The position numbers and the translations under genes were made by a program. From IMG/VR virus record IMGVR_UViG_3300032092_000132, positions 1-33,565 of that record: a stretch of 33,565 bases of DNA; one strand, written 5' to 3'. The notes below the pieces were generated by a model. That model was not told the DNA's origin. It ran no database searches and worked only from the letters and a program-made list of their open reading frames with translations. Shown here piece by piece: positions 13,813 to 20,282 of this stretch (position 1 is the first letter of the stretch; each line of letters starts with the position of its first letter). The stretch is from a virus.

Positions 13813-14190
13813 ATGCGGTTAATGTTAACGATGAGCTTGGCGATGGCGATGGTGCTTGCATCACCAGCCGAAGCCAAGTCACCATTACTTACACAAGAAG
13901 TTCTTATGTCCAAGATGGACAAGGAAACGAAAGTGGAGTATGCGATAGCTCAGTTCGTAACCGACAGCAAGGAACGACTATGCGCCAAGCGCATAGCCTA
14001 CAAGGAGAGCCGATACAACGAGGACTCACTCAACAAAAAGAGTGGGGCTCGTGGAACTTGGCAGTTACTGTGGGCTCAACCAGGTTGGTCGTTACTGAAA
14101 CAAACACAGGAGGCACACGACTATGTGCTTCACAGATACGACACTTGGTGCGGAGCGTACAGGTTCCATCAGGAAAGGAATTGGTATTAG
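13813..14190 (+). CDS. Secreted lytic-transglycosylase-like protein
   Basis: AAAAGAGGTAACT precedes ATG 13813. Residues 1-21 form a clear signal peptide (MRLMLTMSLAMAMVLASPAEA with AEA cleavage). The mature part has CAKRIAYKESRYNEDSLNKK with Glu65 as the likely catalytic acid, GARGTWQLLW as the substrate-cleft strand, and a C-terminal HRYDTWCGAYRFHQERNWY. This is the order of SLT/resuscitation-factor-like domains, with Cys57 and Cys113 able to form a disulfide. It is an unusual cargo for a replication operon: an exported wall-remodelling enzyme made early, perhaps acting in lysis, exclusion or wall loosening. An overlapping 148-codon frame covers the same DNA (see rejected items). Confidence 0.72.
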   Translation: MRLMLTMSLAMAMVLASPAEAKSPLLTQEVLMSKMDKETKVEYAIAQFVTDSKERLCAKRIAYKESRYNEDSLNKKSGARGTWQLLWAQPGWSLLKQTQEAHDYVLHRYDTWCGAYRFHQERNWY

Positions 14191-14193
14191 AAA

Positions 14194-14523
14194 ATGAATC
14201 AGTCTGAGTTCCTTGAAGCAGTCTTTAATCATTACGGATTGACCTTGCCACTTGGCGGGGAGAAATCAATCCTGTGTCCTGTACATGATGACTCACGTAA
14301 GTCTGCTTCGGTCAACTCAGACAAGGGACTCTGGGTATGTTATGCGTGTAACGCAAGTGGTTCTGGTATACAGATAATCATGGGTCGTGAAAACTTAACA
14401 TACCCAGAGGCTCGTTCATGGGCAGAGAAGAACATTGGTAAGGAGTCCAAGCAATCTGCACCATCACGTGGACGTAAGAAGTCAAGCGGACGTTGGACTC
14501 CACCTAGATTGCGAGTTGGCTAA
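14194..14523 (+). CDS. DnaG-type primase zinc-binding domain (stand-alone)
   Basis: A 109-residue protein with the CHC2-type zinc ribbon of primases: Cys28-x2-His31 (SILCPVHDDSRKSASV) and Cys49-x2-Cys52 (GLWVCYACNASGSG), then EARSWAEKN and a basic Lys/Ser tail. This domain recognises the priming site. It ends with RWTPPRLRVG and a TAATG overlap with the Ntn-hydrolase gene, instead of continuing into the polymerase core. The core with TOPRIM is encoded separately at 15050, so the primase appears to act as two chains. Confidence 0.83.
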   Translation: MNQSEFLEAVFNHYGLTLPLGGEKSILCPVHDDSRKSASVNSDKGLWVCYACNASGSGIQIIMGRENLTYPEARSWAEKNIGKESKQSAPSRGRKKSSGRWTPPRLRVG

Positions 14524-15053
14524 TGACAACTATCGTTGGTATCCAACAAGACAATGGCTGCATGTTAGTGGCTGACTCGCGTACAACTGCTGGCAATAGA
14601 CCATACTCTCATCCAACAGTTACTAAGATTAATAAGCGTGGCAAGTGGCTTATCGCTGGCGCTGGTGATGTGCAACCATGTGATGTAGTGCAGCATGTGT
14701 GGAAACCACCAACCATTCCAGCTAACATTAAAGATGAATATCATTTCATGATTACAACTGTGGCTCCGAGCATCAGGGAATGCATCAAAGAGTCTGGCTA
14801 TGTGCCAGACAAAGATGATGCCGATGCTGGATTCGAATTACTATTAGCTATCAACGGAACCATCTACCAAGTAGATGATTCCTACTCTGTATATCTGCGT
14901 GATGATGGGCTGTATGGCATAGGGTCTGGTTCATCGTGGGCATTAGGCGCACTGGCAGTAGGTGCAACTTGGAAGCAAGCAATGCAGACGGCAGCAAAGA
15001 ACGATGTGTATACTGCTCCCCCATTCATAGTGCATAGGCAGGAAAAGAAATGA
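14523..15053 (+). CDS. HslV/proteasome-beta-like Ntn hydrolase
   Basis: This 176-residue protein begins MTTIVGIQQDNGCMLVADSR, matching the start of HslV and 20S proteasome beta subunits. After Met removal Thr2 would be the N-terminal nucleophile, Asp18 (VADSR) matches the conserved Asp17, and Lys35 (TVTKINKRG) the conserved Lys33. GLYGIGSGSSWALGAL corresponds to the conserved G-S-G region, followed by ALAVGATWKQAMQTAAKND as the usual helix. Length is close to HslV. No HslU-like unfoldase or proteasome ATPase is seen in the window. It lies between the two primase genes with TAATG and ATGA junctions. It may process a phage or host protein; whether it forms rings or uses host ATPases is unknown. 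Confidence 0.8.
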   Translation: MTTIVGIQQDNGCMLVADSRTTAGNRPYSHPTVTKINKRGKWLIAGAGDVQPCDVVQHVWKPPTIPANIKDEYHFMITTVAPSIRECIKESGYVPDKDDADAGFELLLAINGTIYQVDDSYSVYLRDDGLYGIGSGSSWALGALAVGATWKQAMQTAAKNDVYTAPPFIVHRQEKK

Positions 15054-15697
15054 GAACAAACCCCAAGCTCATTGAACTTTGGACACGAGCAGCAAAGACT
15101 TATCATGAATCATTAGCTGGTTCACCAGCCGAGGCATACCTTGAGAAGCGTGGCATCTTAGATGGTGCTGAAAGATTCCAACTTGGTTACGTGGCAGAAC
15201 CAGTAGCAGGTCATGAAGACAGACTCAAGCATCACCTATCCATCCCCTATCTAACAGAGGCTGGTGTAGTTGGGTTTAAGTTTCGTCGCATTGATGATGG
15301 CGACCCAAAGTACATGATACCTACAGGACAGAAGCATCACCTGTATAACGTAGGTGCGATACTACATGCAGTGAGGGAGGTGTTAATAGTTGAAGGAGAA
15401 ATTGATGCAATATCTGCAACTCTTGCTGGTCATCCTGCTGTCGCTGTTGCTGGCGTTAACGCTTGGAAGCCTTATTTCTCACGTTGTTTTGATGGTATAG
15501 GCAGAGTAATCATTGCCACTGACAATGATGTAAAGGAAGATGGGTCTAACCCAGGGCAGGACTTAGCCCGACGATTGCAGGATGCAATCCCTCAAGCAAT
15601 CCGCGTGTCGCTACCGCCTGATAGCGACATCAATAGTATAATTGTGCGCCAAGGAGCTCAAGCTTTAACCGATTTGATTAAAGCACTAGACGATTAG
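15050..15697 (+). CDS. Primase TOPRIM catalytic core
   Basis: A 215-residue protein with an RNA-polymerase-like N-terminal part (SPAEAYLEKRGILDGAERFQ, LSIPYLTEAGVVGFKFRRID) followed by the TOPRIM fold. Its key acids are Glu115/Glu117 in VLIVEGEIDAISA and Asp158/Asp160 in VIIATDNDVKEDG, and NPGQDLARRLQ follows, as in phage and bacterial primases. These acids bind the Mg2+ ions that drive primer synthesis. No zinc ribbon is present; it is provided by the separate gene at 14194. ATG 15050 overlaps the Ntn-hydrolase stop (ATGA). Confidence 0.87.
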   Translation: MRTNPKLIELWTRAAKTYHESLAGSPAEAYLEKRGILDGAERFQLGYVAEPVAGHEDRLKHHLSIPYLTEAGVVGFKFRRIDDGDPKYMIPTGQKHHLYNVGAILHAVREVLIVEGEIDAISATLAGHPAVAVAGVNAWKPYFSRCFDGIGRVIIATDNDVKEDGSNPGQDLARRLQDAIPQAIRVSLPPDSDINSIIVRQGAQALTDLIKALDD

Positions 15698-15708
15698 AAG
15701 GGGCTGCC

Positions 15709-16023
15709 TTGGCTGAAGACACAACCATCCTTGAATTTGAAGAGGATGCTCAAAAAATATACGACGAGTTGCTTGCTATCTTAGTAAAGAAGCAACTTGA
15801 TTATGGTCCATACAACATCTGGCATGCGCCAGGTGGCGCAACCAATGGGCTGATGGTTCGTATGTCAGACAAGCTAGAGCGTTTGAAGAATCTGATATAC
15901 AAGAATAGAGAGCCGAACAATGAATCTCTTGAAGATTCATTTGTTGATATGGCTAACTATGCAATCATCGCACTAATGGTACAGCGTGGAGTGTGGGCTA
16001 AGTATGCCGAGAAACAGAAATAA
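15709..16023 (+). CDS. DUF1599/MazG-like nucleotide-associated protein
   Basis: TTG 15709 is chosen because AGAAGGGG lies just upstream and no ATG is available near the start; it gives 104 residues. The pattern YDELLAILVKKQLDYG, then NGLMVRMSDKLERLKNLIYK, ESLEDSFVDMANYAIIAL is that of DUF1599 (nucleotide-modification-associated domain 1), an all-alpha MazG-like fold with acidic metal ligands in helices. Members occur in phages beside nucleotide metabolism or DNA-modification genes. It may hydrolyse or sense unusual dNTPs; no other base-modification genes are evident apart from the glycosyltransferase at 17084. Confidence 0.75.
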   Translation: MAEDTTILEFEEDAQKIYDELLAILVKKQLDYGPYNIWHAPGGATNGLMVRMSDKLERLKNLIYKNREPNNESLEDSFVDMANYAIIALMVQRGVWAKYAEKQK

Positions 16024-16291
16024 AACTTACGAAGAGCAACGCATCTCTCGCATACGGTCTTACGGTATTAGTGTCGAAGAGTACGACCGTATGCTCGCCG
16101 AGCAGAATGGTGGTTGTTACATTTGTGGGGAAGCTCCCACCAACAGGGCGCTTGACATCGACCATTGTCATACGTCTGGCAAGGTACGAGGACTTCTTTG
16201 CAGTAACCATAATCGCGCCCTTGGTTTATTAGGTGATGACCCCGACCTACTACTCAAGTCTGTTGAATACTTGGTGAAGAACCATGGTTGA
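16004..16291 (+). CDS. Endonuclease VII-like HNH nuclease
   Basis: ATG 16004 gives 95 residues and a 20-nt overlap with the previous gene; GTG 15986 is a longer option. After a basic helical start (KTYEEQRISRIRSYGI) comes GCYICGEAP, then the diagnostic DIDHCHTSGKVRGLLCSNHN and RALGLLGDDPDLL. This is the recombination endonuclease VII family: zinc from two CxxC-like pairs and an active site D-x-DHCH. Here the second pair is Cys-x2-His (CSNH) rather than Cys-x2-Cys, a variant that still can bind zinc. In T4, EndoVII resolves branched DNA before packaging. Related small copies are also mobile homing nucleases, so this may be an insertion. Confidence 0.82.
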   Translation: MPRNRNKTYEEQRISRIRSYGISVEEYDRMLAEQNGGCYICGEAPTNRALDIDHCHTSGKVRGLLCSNHNRALGLLGDDPDLLLKSVEYLVKNHG

Positions 16292-16925
16292 ACTAACACG
16301 CGACCATGAAATATGGATACAGGTGGATGAGATAACTTCTATCATTGCCTACAACTTGTCCAAGAAGTACCATCGGTTTGCCGAGCGTGATGATATTAAG
16401 CAGGCGATGAATGAGTATGCCTGGAAGCGCAAAGATAAAGTCAACGAGTACCTCATGCGTGAAGATGATATCGAACGGAAGATGGGATACAAAGCTTTCA
16501 CTACCTTCATGCGTAGGGCAGGCGAGCGATACGCTCGCAAGGAAAAGGCTAAGGCTTTAGGGTTTGAACTTGGTGATGAATACTTCTATCGTATTGAGAT
16601 GGTTGAGAACCTGATTAAAGTTCTTGGCTCTGAAGATTCCCACTTGGTTAACCAAGTAATGGACCCAGATATGCATGGCGTTCAGGCTAAGCGACAGGTT
16701 AGTGAAGGCAACAACTTGCTAGCTTTGCTAGCAGATGTAGACAAGGCGATGAAAAGATTAGACCCACGTACGCAGGGGATACTTAACAGTCGCTTCGCTC
16801 AAGACCTACCACTTACGGAGATAGCAACCGCATGGGATATATCTCCGCAGCGAGTAGAACAGATAGCTACACGTGGTGTTAAAGATATTATCGAACTACT
16901 CGGAGGCGCTACACCTTATGCCTAA
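16284..16925 (+). CDS. Sigma-factor-like protein
   Basis: A 213-residue protein. The N-terminal half is charged and helical (RFAERDDIKQAMNEYAWKRK) and resembles sigma region 2 loosely. Residues about 155-205 form a clear helix-turn-helix region 4: LDPRTQGILNSRFAQDLPLT, EIATAWDISPQRVEQIATRG. It would guide host RNA polymerase to phage promoters or act as a replication/transcription regulator. With WhiB (which binds sigma region 4 of the host) in the same operon, a coordinated switch of transcription is plausible. The overlap with the HNH gene is 8 nt. Confidence 0.65.
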   Translation: MVELTRDHEIWIQVDEITSIIAYNLSKKYHRFAERDDIKQAMNEYAWKRKDKVNEYLMREDDIERKMGYKAFTTFMRRAGERYARKEKAKALGFELGDEYFYRIEMVENLIKVLGSEDSHLVNQVMDPDMHGVQAKRQVSEGNNLLALLADVDKAMKRLDPRTQGILNSRFAQDLPLTEIATAWDISPQRVEQIATRGVKDIIELLGGATPYA

Positions 16926-17097
16926 CTATAACTTTGCTTGTCCCATGTGTGACAAGCAGCAAGAGCTGTATCTTGGTTATGATGATGATGTCTTTCCTAA
17001 ATGTGAAGACTGCAATGTTACTTTAAGTAAGGTGTTCACCCCACCTGCAATCCATTTCAAGGGTGGCGGATGGGGAGGAAGTCATGGCGGACAATAA
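16918..17097 (+). CDS. FmdB-type small zinc-ribbon protein
   Basis: ATG 16918 overlaps the sigma-like gene by 8 nt. The 59-residue product begins MPNYNFACPMCDKQQELYLG with Cys8-x2-Cys11, then FPKCEDCNVTLSKVF with Cys29-x2-Cys32, followed by TPPAIHFKGGGWGG. This matches the FmdB/CxxC_CxxC_SSSS family of putative regulatory zinc ribbons down to the P-x-A-I-H-F-K-G end. The function of the family is not settled, and it is frequent in phages. Its 3' end overlaps the start of the glycosyltransferase gene. Confidence 0.82.
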   Translation: MPNYNFACPMCDKQQELYLGYDDDVFPKCEDCNVTLSKVFTPPAIHFKGGGWGGSHGGQ

Positions 17098-17854
17098 GCG
17101 TGAGCTGGTTGAGAAGATGAAAGCTAAGACCAGCGGAAGTAACAACCAAATCATGTTGACTTGGTGCGACAATGGCACTGTCGATGGCAAGTTCATGGAA
17201 GGCGTAGTGTATTCGCTATTAACTGCTGGTCTACCGATTACATCAGCGCAACGTGTACAAGGTAATCAGATAGGTAGACAGCGTGATACTGCATTCGATA
17301 CGTGGCACAAGAAGACAGACTTTGATTGGATACTATGGGTGGATAGCGACATCGTTCTAACGAACGAGTCGCTTAAGAAAGTATGGGATGCAGCTGACCC
17401 AGTAGAACGACCAGTTGTATCTGGTACTTACTTCATCAGTAAGCAGATGGAATCCTCCATCATGCAACCATATCCCGCGCTATTTACAGCCCACGAATCT
17501 GGTGATAAGTACACCATGACATACGTACATCCACTGCCACACGACCAGCTAATCCCTATCGACTACGCTGGGTTTGGATTCTTATTGATGCACCGTAATG
17601 CAGCTAATAAGATACGAGAATTCCATGGTGATAAAGCTTTGTTCATCGAGACAGATGGTGGTGGTAGTGATGGCAGAGATAGATTTATTGGTGAAGATAT
17701 CCAGTTCTTCATGAACATGAAGGAGGCTGGTGTCCCATTGTATGGTCATACTGGGGCAACGGTGAAACATATGAAACGATTTGCATTCGATGAAGAGTTC
17801 TACAAACTCTATTGGATTACGATGATGAACAGCGTGAAGGCGCAGGCGGAATAA
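17084..17854 (+). CDS. GT-A fold glycosyltransferase
   Basis: ATG 17084 is chosen because GGGGAGGAAGTC precedes it, though an in-frame GTG at 17063 exists. The 256-residue protein has NQIGRQRDTAFDTW, then FDWILWVDSDIVLTNESL with the DxD metal motif (Asp87, Asp89), PVVSGTYF and DYAGFGFLLMHR. A late IGEDIQFFMNMKEAGVPLYG serves as the catalytic E-D-x-x-F block. This is a nucleotide-sugar-dependent GT-A enzyme of the GT2/Anp1-like kind. Possible substrates are modified DNA bases, a tail protein or a host surface polymer; none is proven. It is the last gene of the rightward operon, 2 nt before a bidirectional terminator. Confidence 0.75.
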   Translation: MADNKRELVEKMKAKTSGSNNQIMLTWCDNGTVDGKFMEGVVYSLLTAGLPITSAQRVQGNQIGRQRDTAFDTWHKKTDFDWILWVDSDIVLTNESLKKVWDAADPVERPVVSGTYFISKQMESSIMQPYPALFTAHESGDKYTMTYVHPLPHDQLIPIDYAGFGFLLMHRNAANKIREFHGDKALFIETDGGGSDGRDRFIGEDIQFFMNMKEAGVPLYGHTGATVKHMKRFAFDEEFYKLYWITMMNSVKAQAE

Positions 17855-17855
17855 A

Positions 17856-17885
17856 AAAAGGCGGGGGTGTGAGCCCCCGCCTTTT
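17856..17885. terminator. Bidirectional Rho-independent terminator
   Basis: GGCGGGGG at 17860-17867 pairs perfectly with CCCCCGCC at 17874-17881 around the 6-nt loop TGTGAG. It is flanked by AAAA on the left (extending from A-rich 17853) and TTTT on the right, so it can stop both the rightward operon and the leftward operon that ends at 17891. It also marks the left edge of the hairpin-dense block. Confidence 0.93.
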
Positions 17886-17890
17886 CTCTT

Positions 17891-18037
17891 TTACTTCAGA
17901 CTTATCGAAGAGAAAAATTCTCTCTTCGATTGCTCTGCGTTATAGCAAAGCCGATACATATCGGCTTCACCTTTCCTCTGTCCCAACCGATAGGCAGTGA
18001 AACCTACAGCTATTGCTGTGATGATGATGGTAATCAT
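17891..18037 (-). CDS. Small membrane protein, 48 residues
   Basis: A frame read from 18037 down to TAA at 17893-17891. The N-terminus MITIIITAIAVGFTAYRLGQ is a single transmembrane helix or uncleaved signal anchor followed by a charged tail (RKGEADMYRL, EQSKREFFSS). Its ATG overlaps the stop of the upstream gene (ATGA), the coupling seen at most junctions in this operon, which supports translation. Two strong hairpins (10-bp at 17904-17930 and 8-bp at 17948-17967) lie inside it. It is the last gene of the leftward operon. Function unknown; a membrane-localised exclusion or lysis accessory role is possible. Confidence 0.6.
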   Translation of the reverse strand: MITIIITAIAVGFTAYRLGQRKGEADMYRLCYNAEQSKREFFSSISLK

Positions 18038-18360
18038 CTCTTTAATTCTCCAATCCGTTCTAGTAATTTCTCTGGTTGTTCAAGGTGAACAATTGCTGCA
18101 CGTCCACCTTCTGCATCACAGGCTGATAAGTTCTTCATGAACTTCTCAACCTGCAACTTGGTACTGAACTCACCCCACGCTTGGACTGGAGCCCATCGTG
18201 CCAACTGTGCTACGAGTATGTAGTTATCACGTTTCATTCTGGATTCATCCAGAGCTTCGATGATTTCTACGGCTAAGTCCGCAGCACTTTCGGAGTCAGT
18301 GTTGTCTGGGTCTAACAAGTTAGCAACTAACTTGATTTCAGTTGGGCGTGGTTTAGCCAT
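18034..18360 (-). CDS. Hypothetical protein, 108 residues
   Basis: A soluble helical protein: KPRPTEIKLVANLLDPDNTD, then DLAVEIIEALDESRMKRDNY, a central ILVAQLARWAPVQAWGEFS, and a C-terminal GGRAAIVHLEQPEKLLERIG. I vaguely recognise the opening P-R-P-T-E-I-K-L-V as similar to small actinophage early proteins, without a known role. Both ends are in ATGA-type overlaps. It contains four of the in-gene hairpins. Confidence 0.65.
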   Translation of the reverse strand: MAKPRPTEIKLVANLLDPDNTDSESAADLAVEIIEALDESRMKRDNYILVAQLARWAPVQAWGEFSTKLQVEKFMKNLSACDAEGGRAAIVHLEQPEKLLERIGELKR

Positions 18361-18491
18361 CAGTAGTTCTTAATACATTGAACGTAGTTCTGATGCTGAG
18401 CCAACGCTTCAAGCGCTTCTCTTGATGTGCGCCTTTCTATCTCTGCATTGCAGTAATCGCAGATGATAGTAACGCTAGCGATATGTATCAT
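18360..18491 (-). CDS. Small CxxC protein, 43 residues
   Basis: From ATG 18491 to TGA at 18362-18360. The sequence begins MIHIASVTIICDYCNAEIER with Cys11-x2-Cys14 and later a lone Cys near the C-terminus (NYVQCIKNY), suggesting an incomplete zinc knuckle that could form a site as a dimer. It fits exactly between two ATGA overlaps, which is the main support. Unknown function. Confidence 0.55.
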   Translation of the reverse strand: MIHIASVTIICDYCNAEIERRTSREALEALAQHQNYVQCIKNY

Positions 18492-18769
18492 GATTCCTCC
18501 TTGTTAAACCAAGGAGCACCAGCGATATGTTCCCTTGGCTTTGGCTCTGGGTCAGCAGAATGCTGACGTGTAACTAGTTGACATACATCACCGTCTGCTT
18601 CCTTGTAATGCATGTGAGCACCAGCCATGAAGAGGACTTCGTCCTCGTCATCGCCGATGCCGTAGGTGTCGTGATACCCGCAGTACCACGACCACCCATC
18701 GATAGGACGGATACGTAATGCTTGAGGTCTTACCTCAATCGTATCCTTGTCGGTCATCTTGCCCATCAT
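18488..18769 (-). CDS. Hypothetical protein, 93 residues
   Basis: The protein starts MMGKMTDKDTIEVRPQALRI; a second start at the next Met is possible. It contains PIDGWSWYCGYHDTYGIGDD and EVLFMAGAHMHYKEADGDVC, where Cys, His and acidic residues alternate (C-x2-H, H-x-H, C), hinting at a metal site. It ends EHIAGAPWFNKEES. This size and W-x-W-Y-C-x-Y-H pattern recall small actinophage early proteins, unverified. GAGGAATG upstream serves as ribosome binding site. Hairpins at 18497, 18551, 18632 and 18722 (the last nested inside a second 7-bp stem, 18709-18746) fall in it. Confidence 0.62.
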   Translation of the reverse strand: MMGKMTDKDTIEVRPQALRIRPIDGWSWYCGYHDTYGIGDDEDEVLFMAGAHMHYKEADGDVCQLVTRQHSADPEPKPREHIAGAPWFNKEES

Positions 18770-18990
18770 TCCTCCTCTGGAGCATACATAATAACATCAG
18801 TAAGCATAGCTTCTGTGTTGTCATGTCGTGGTTGTTCAATCAACTCTGGTTGATTGGTGTCCCTACTGTAGATGAATAGATAGTCAAGTGCTTTGAGAAG
18901 GTACTGCCCAACCTGCGCTGTTAACGCAGGCTGGACATACTCCTTCTGGTTGTCGATAGCATCGACATATTTCTGTAATGGATTATCCAC
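18766..18990 (-). CDS. Hypothetical protein, 74 residues
   Basis: A small, soluble and acidic protein: MDNPLQKYVDAIDNQKEYVQ, then PALTAQVGQYLLKALDYLF and a polar end (PRHDNTEAMLTDVIMYAPEE). Predicted mostly helical. It begins 2 nt after the DUF932 stop and overlaps the following gene at ATGA. No family recognised. Confidence 0.6.
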   Translation of the reverse strand: MDNPLQKYVDAIDNQKEYVQPALTAQVGQYLLKALDYLFIYSRDTNQPELIEQPRHDNTEAMLTDVIMYAPEEE

Positions 18991-18992
18991 GA

Positions 18993-19973
18993 TTAGATTC
19001 CTTTCGTGATTAGTTCAAGAGCCTTGCTCTTGATGCGGTCAGCTGAGCCAGTGATGATTCGTTCGGCTCGTGTTGCTTCTGACTTGTGGCTGTAGTGGTC
19101 AGCGTATTCGACGATGGCTTGGAATGCACCGAAAGCTGTGCCGTACAGTTCTTCTTGAGTACCAGTAGCACCCTTGTAGATTTGCTTGACTGCATCTCTT
19201 GATGCAATCGCTGAGTTGTACTGACGGCGCTGACCTGTGGTCAGCATGTTGTATGGTGCATTCTCCACTGCAGTTGGTAGCGAGAACATCTTCTTGAAGA
19301 TGGCATCTACCTCAGCATCAGACACCTTCTCATTAATGAGTCGGTTACCGACTGTCTCATACATCTGGATACCAGCGTATGTTACTGGGATAATCTTGCG
19401 GATATCTTCGATACGGAATTCCGCATTGGTTGTATGCTTCAACGTAAACGTTGCAGTCTTTGAGAAGATACCAGCAATCTGGTTGGTGCATCGTAAGCGG
19501 TTGATGCTTGGTGCAATCTGCAAAGCAGTCGAACCATCATGTGAAGTACGAGCCACAAGGTAAGCCTTGTGTTCATCGCCCTGAATCTTCACACCTTCTG
19601 GCAGTTCGAGCACCATGTAAACCTGTGCTCCACCTTTTACTTCACCAGCATATGCATATCTGGCATCGCCAGAATCAACTAGTGCATCCAGTGCAGAGAA
19701 CATCTCTCCATTCTGGAACACTTTGTATCGACCGCCAACTGTACCTAGTACAGACTGACCGCCGTCCTGATTGGTACGGATAGTTGCGAAAGTGTTAGGC
19801 ACTTCGATAGTGCTGACACCCTCATCGTTCAAGGCTAAAGCTTGAACGTCTGCTAGTGATACGTTCCAGTCAAGCCCTGCTTGACGTGCTGCATCTACTG
19901 CTGATGTTGCTGATACTTCTTCTCCGATAATGCTATAAGCATTACGGCGTGACTTGATTGTTAGTTGTGACAT
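18993..19973 (-). CDS. DUF932 family protein
   Basis: At 326 residues this is the largest gene of the leftward operon. GFL-type landmarks of DUF932 (phage/plasmid-like TIGR03299) are visible: an N-terminal QAGLDWNVSLADVQALALND, the block FATIRTNQDGGQSVLGTVGG with RYKVFQNGEMFSALDALVDS, then VYMVLELPEGVKIQGDEHKA, LVARTSHDGSTALQIAPSIN and LRCTNQIAGI. The family is widespread in plasmids and phages of Actinobacteria and Proteobacteria and has no settled biochemical function. ATG 19973 follows GAAAGGAAGTACC in a CAACCAACC leader shared with other genes here. About ten in-gene hairpins are present. Confidence 0.88.
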   Translation of the reverse strand: MSQLTIKSRRNAYSIIGEEVSATSAVDAARQAGLDWNVSLADVQALALNDEGVSTIEVPNTFATIRTNQDGGQSVLGTVGGRYKVFQNGEMFSALDALVDSGDARYAYAGEVKGGAQVYMVLELPEGVKIQGDEHKAYLVARTSHDGSTALQIAPSINRLRCTNQIAGIFSKTATFTLKHTTNAEFRIEDIRKIIPVTYAGIQMYETVGNRLINEKVSDAEVDAIFKKMFSLPTAVENAPYNMLTTGQRRQYNSAIASRDAVKQIYKGATGTQEELYGTAFGAFQAIVEYADHYSHKSEATRAERIITGSADRIKSKALELITKGI

Positions 19974-20012
19974 GGTACTTCCTTTCAGGTTGGGTTGGTT
20001 GTGAGGTATATC

Positions 20013-20282
20013 TTACAGTCGGCTGTTGAAATCGTCAACTGCAGGGGAGAGTTGGTCATGGTAATGACCTTGGTAGCAGATGATGCCTTCGTCTTGAACA
20101 CGTACGAACCACGTTACATATGGGTCAACGGTACGTTGATAAGGCTCGGCGGTCTGCCTGTCCTCTGTCCATAGACAGAGAGCTATGTAGCCAGATGAAT
20201 CCCATGCTGGCTTGATATCTATGATGAGCGCCCCATTCTTGCAGCGGTCACCACGTCGTGGTACTAGGGTTAGTGCTGGCAT
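20013..20282 (-). CDS. Hypothetical protein, 89 residues
   Basis: A beta-rich soluble protein: ALTLVPRRGDRCKNGALIID, IKPAWDSSGYIALCLWTEDR, DPYVTWFVRVQDEGIICYQG and HYHDQLSPAVDDFNSRL. Its start overlaps the stop of the preceding gene in TAATG. Two or three separated cysteines do not make a clear metal site. No family recognised. Three of the in-gene hairpins (20054, 20125, 20163) lie here. Confidence 0.62.
   Translation of the reverse strand: MPALTLVPRRGDRCKNGALIIDIKPAWDSSGYIALCLWTEDRQTAEPYQRTVDPYVTWFVRVQDEGIICYQGHYHDQLSPAVDDFNSRL

Noticed and set aside
13761-14207. 148-codon frame overlapping the transglycosylase-like gene
   Set aside because: It has no ribosome binding site and is Ser/Thr/Gln-rich without a fold pattern. 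The other frame has a signal peptide, a catalytic block and AAAAGAGG upstream. The long frame is probably a shadow.
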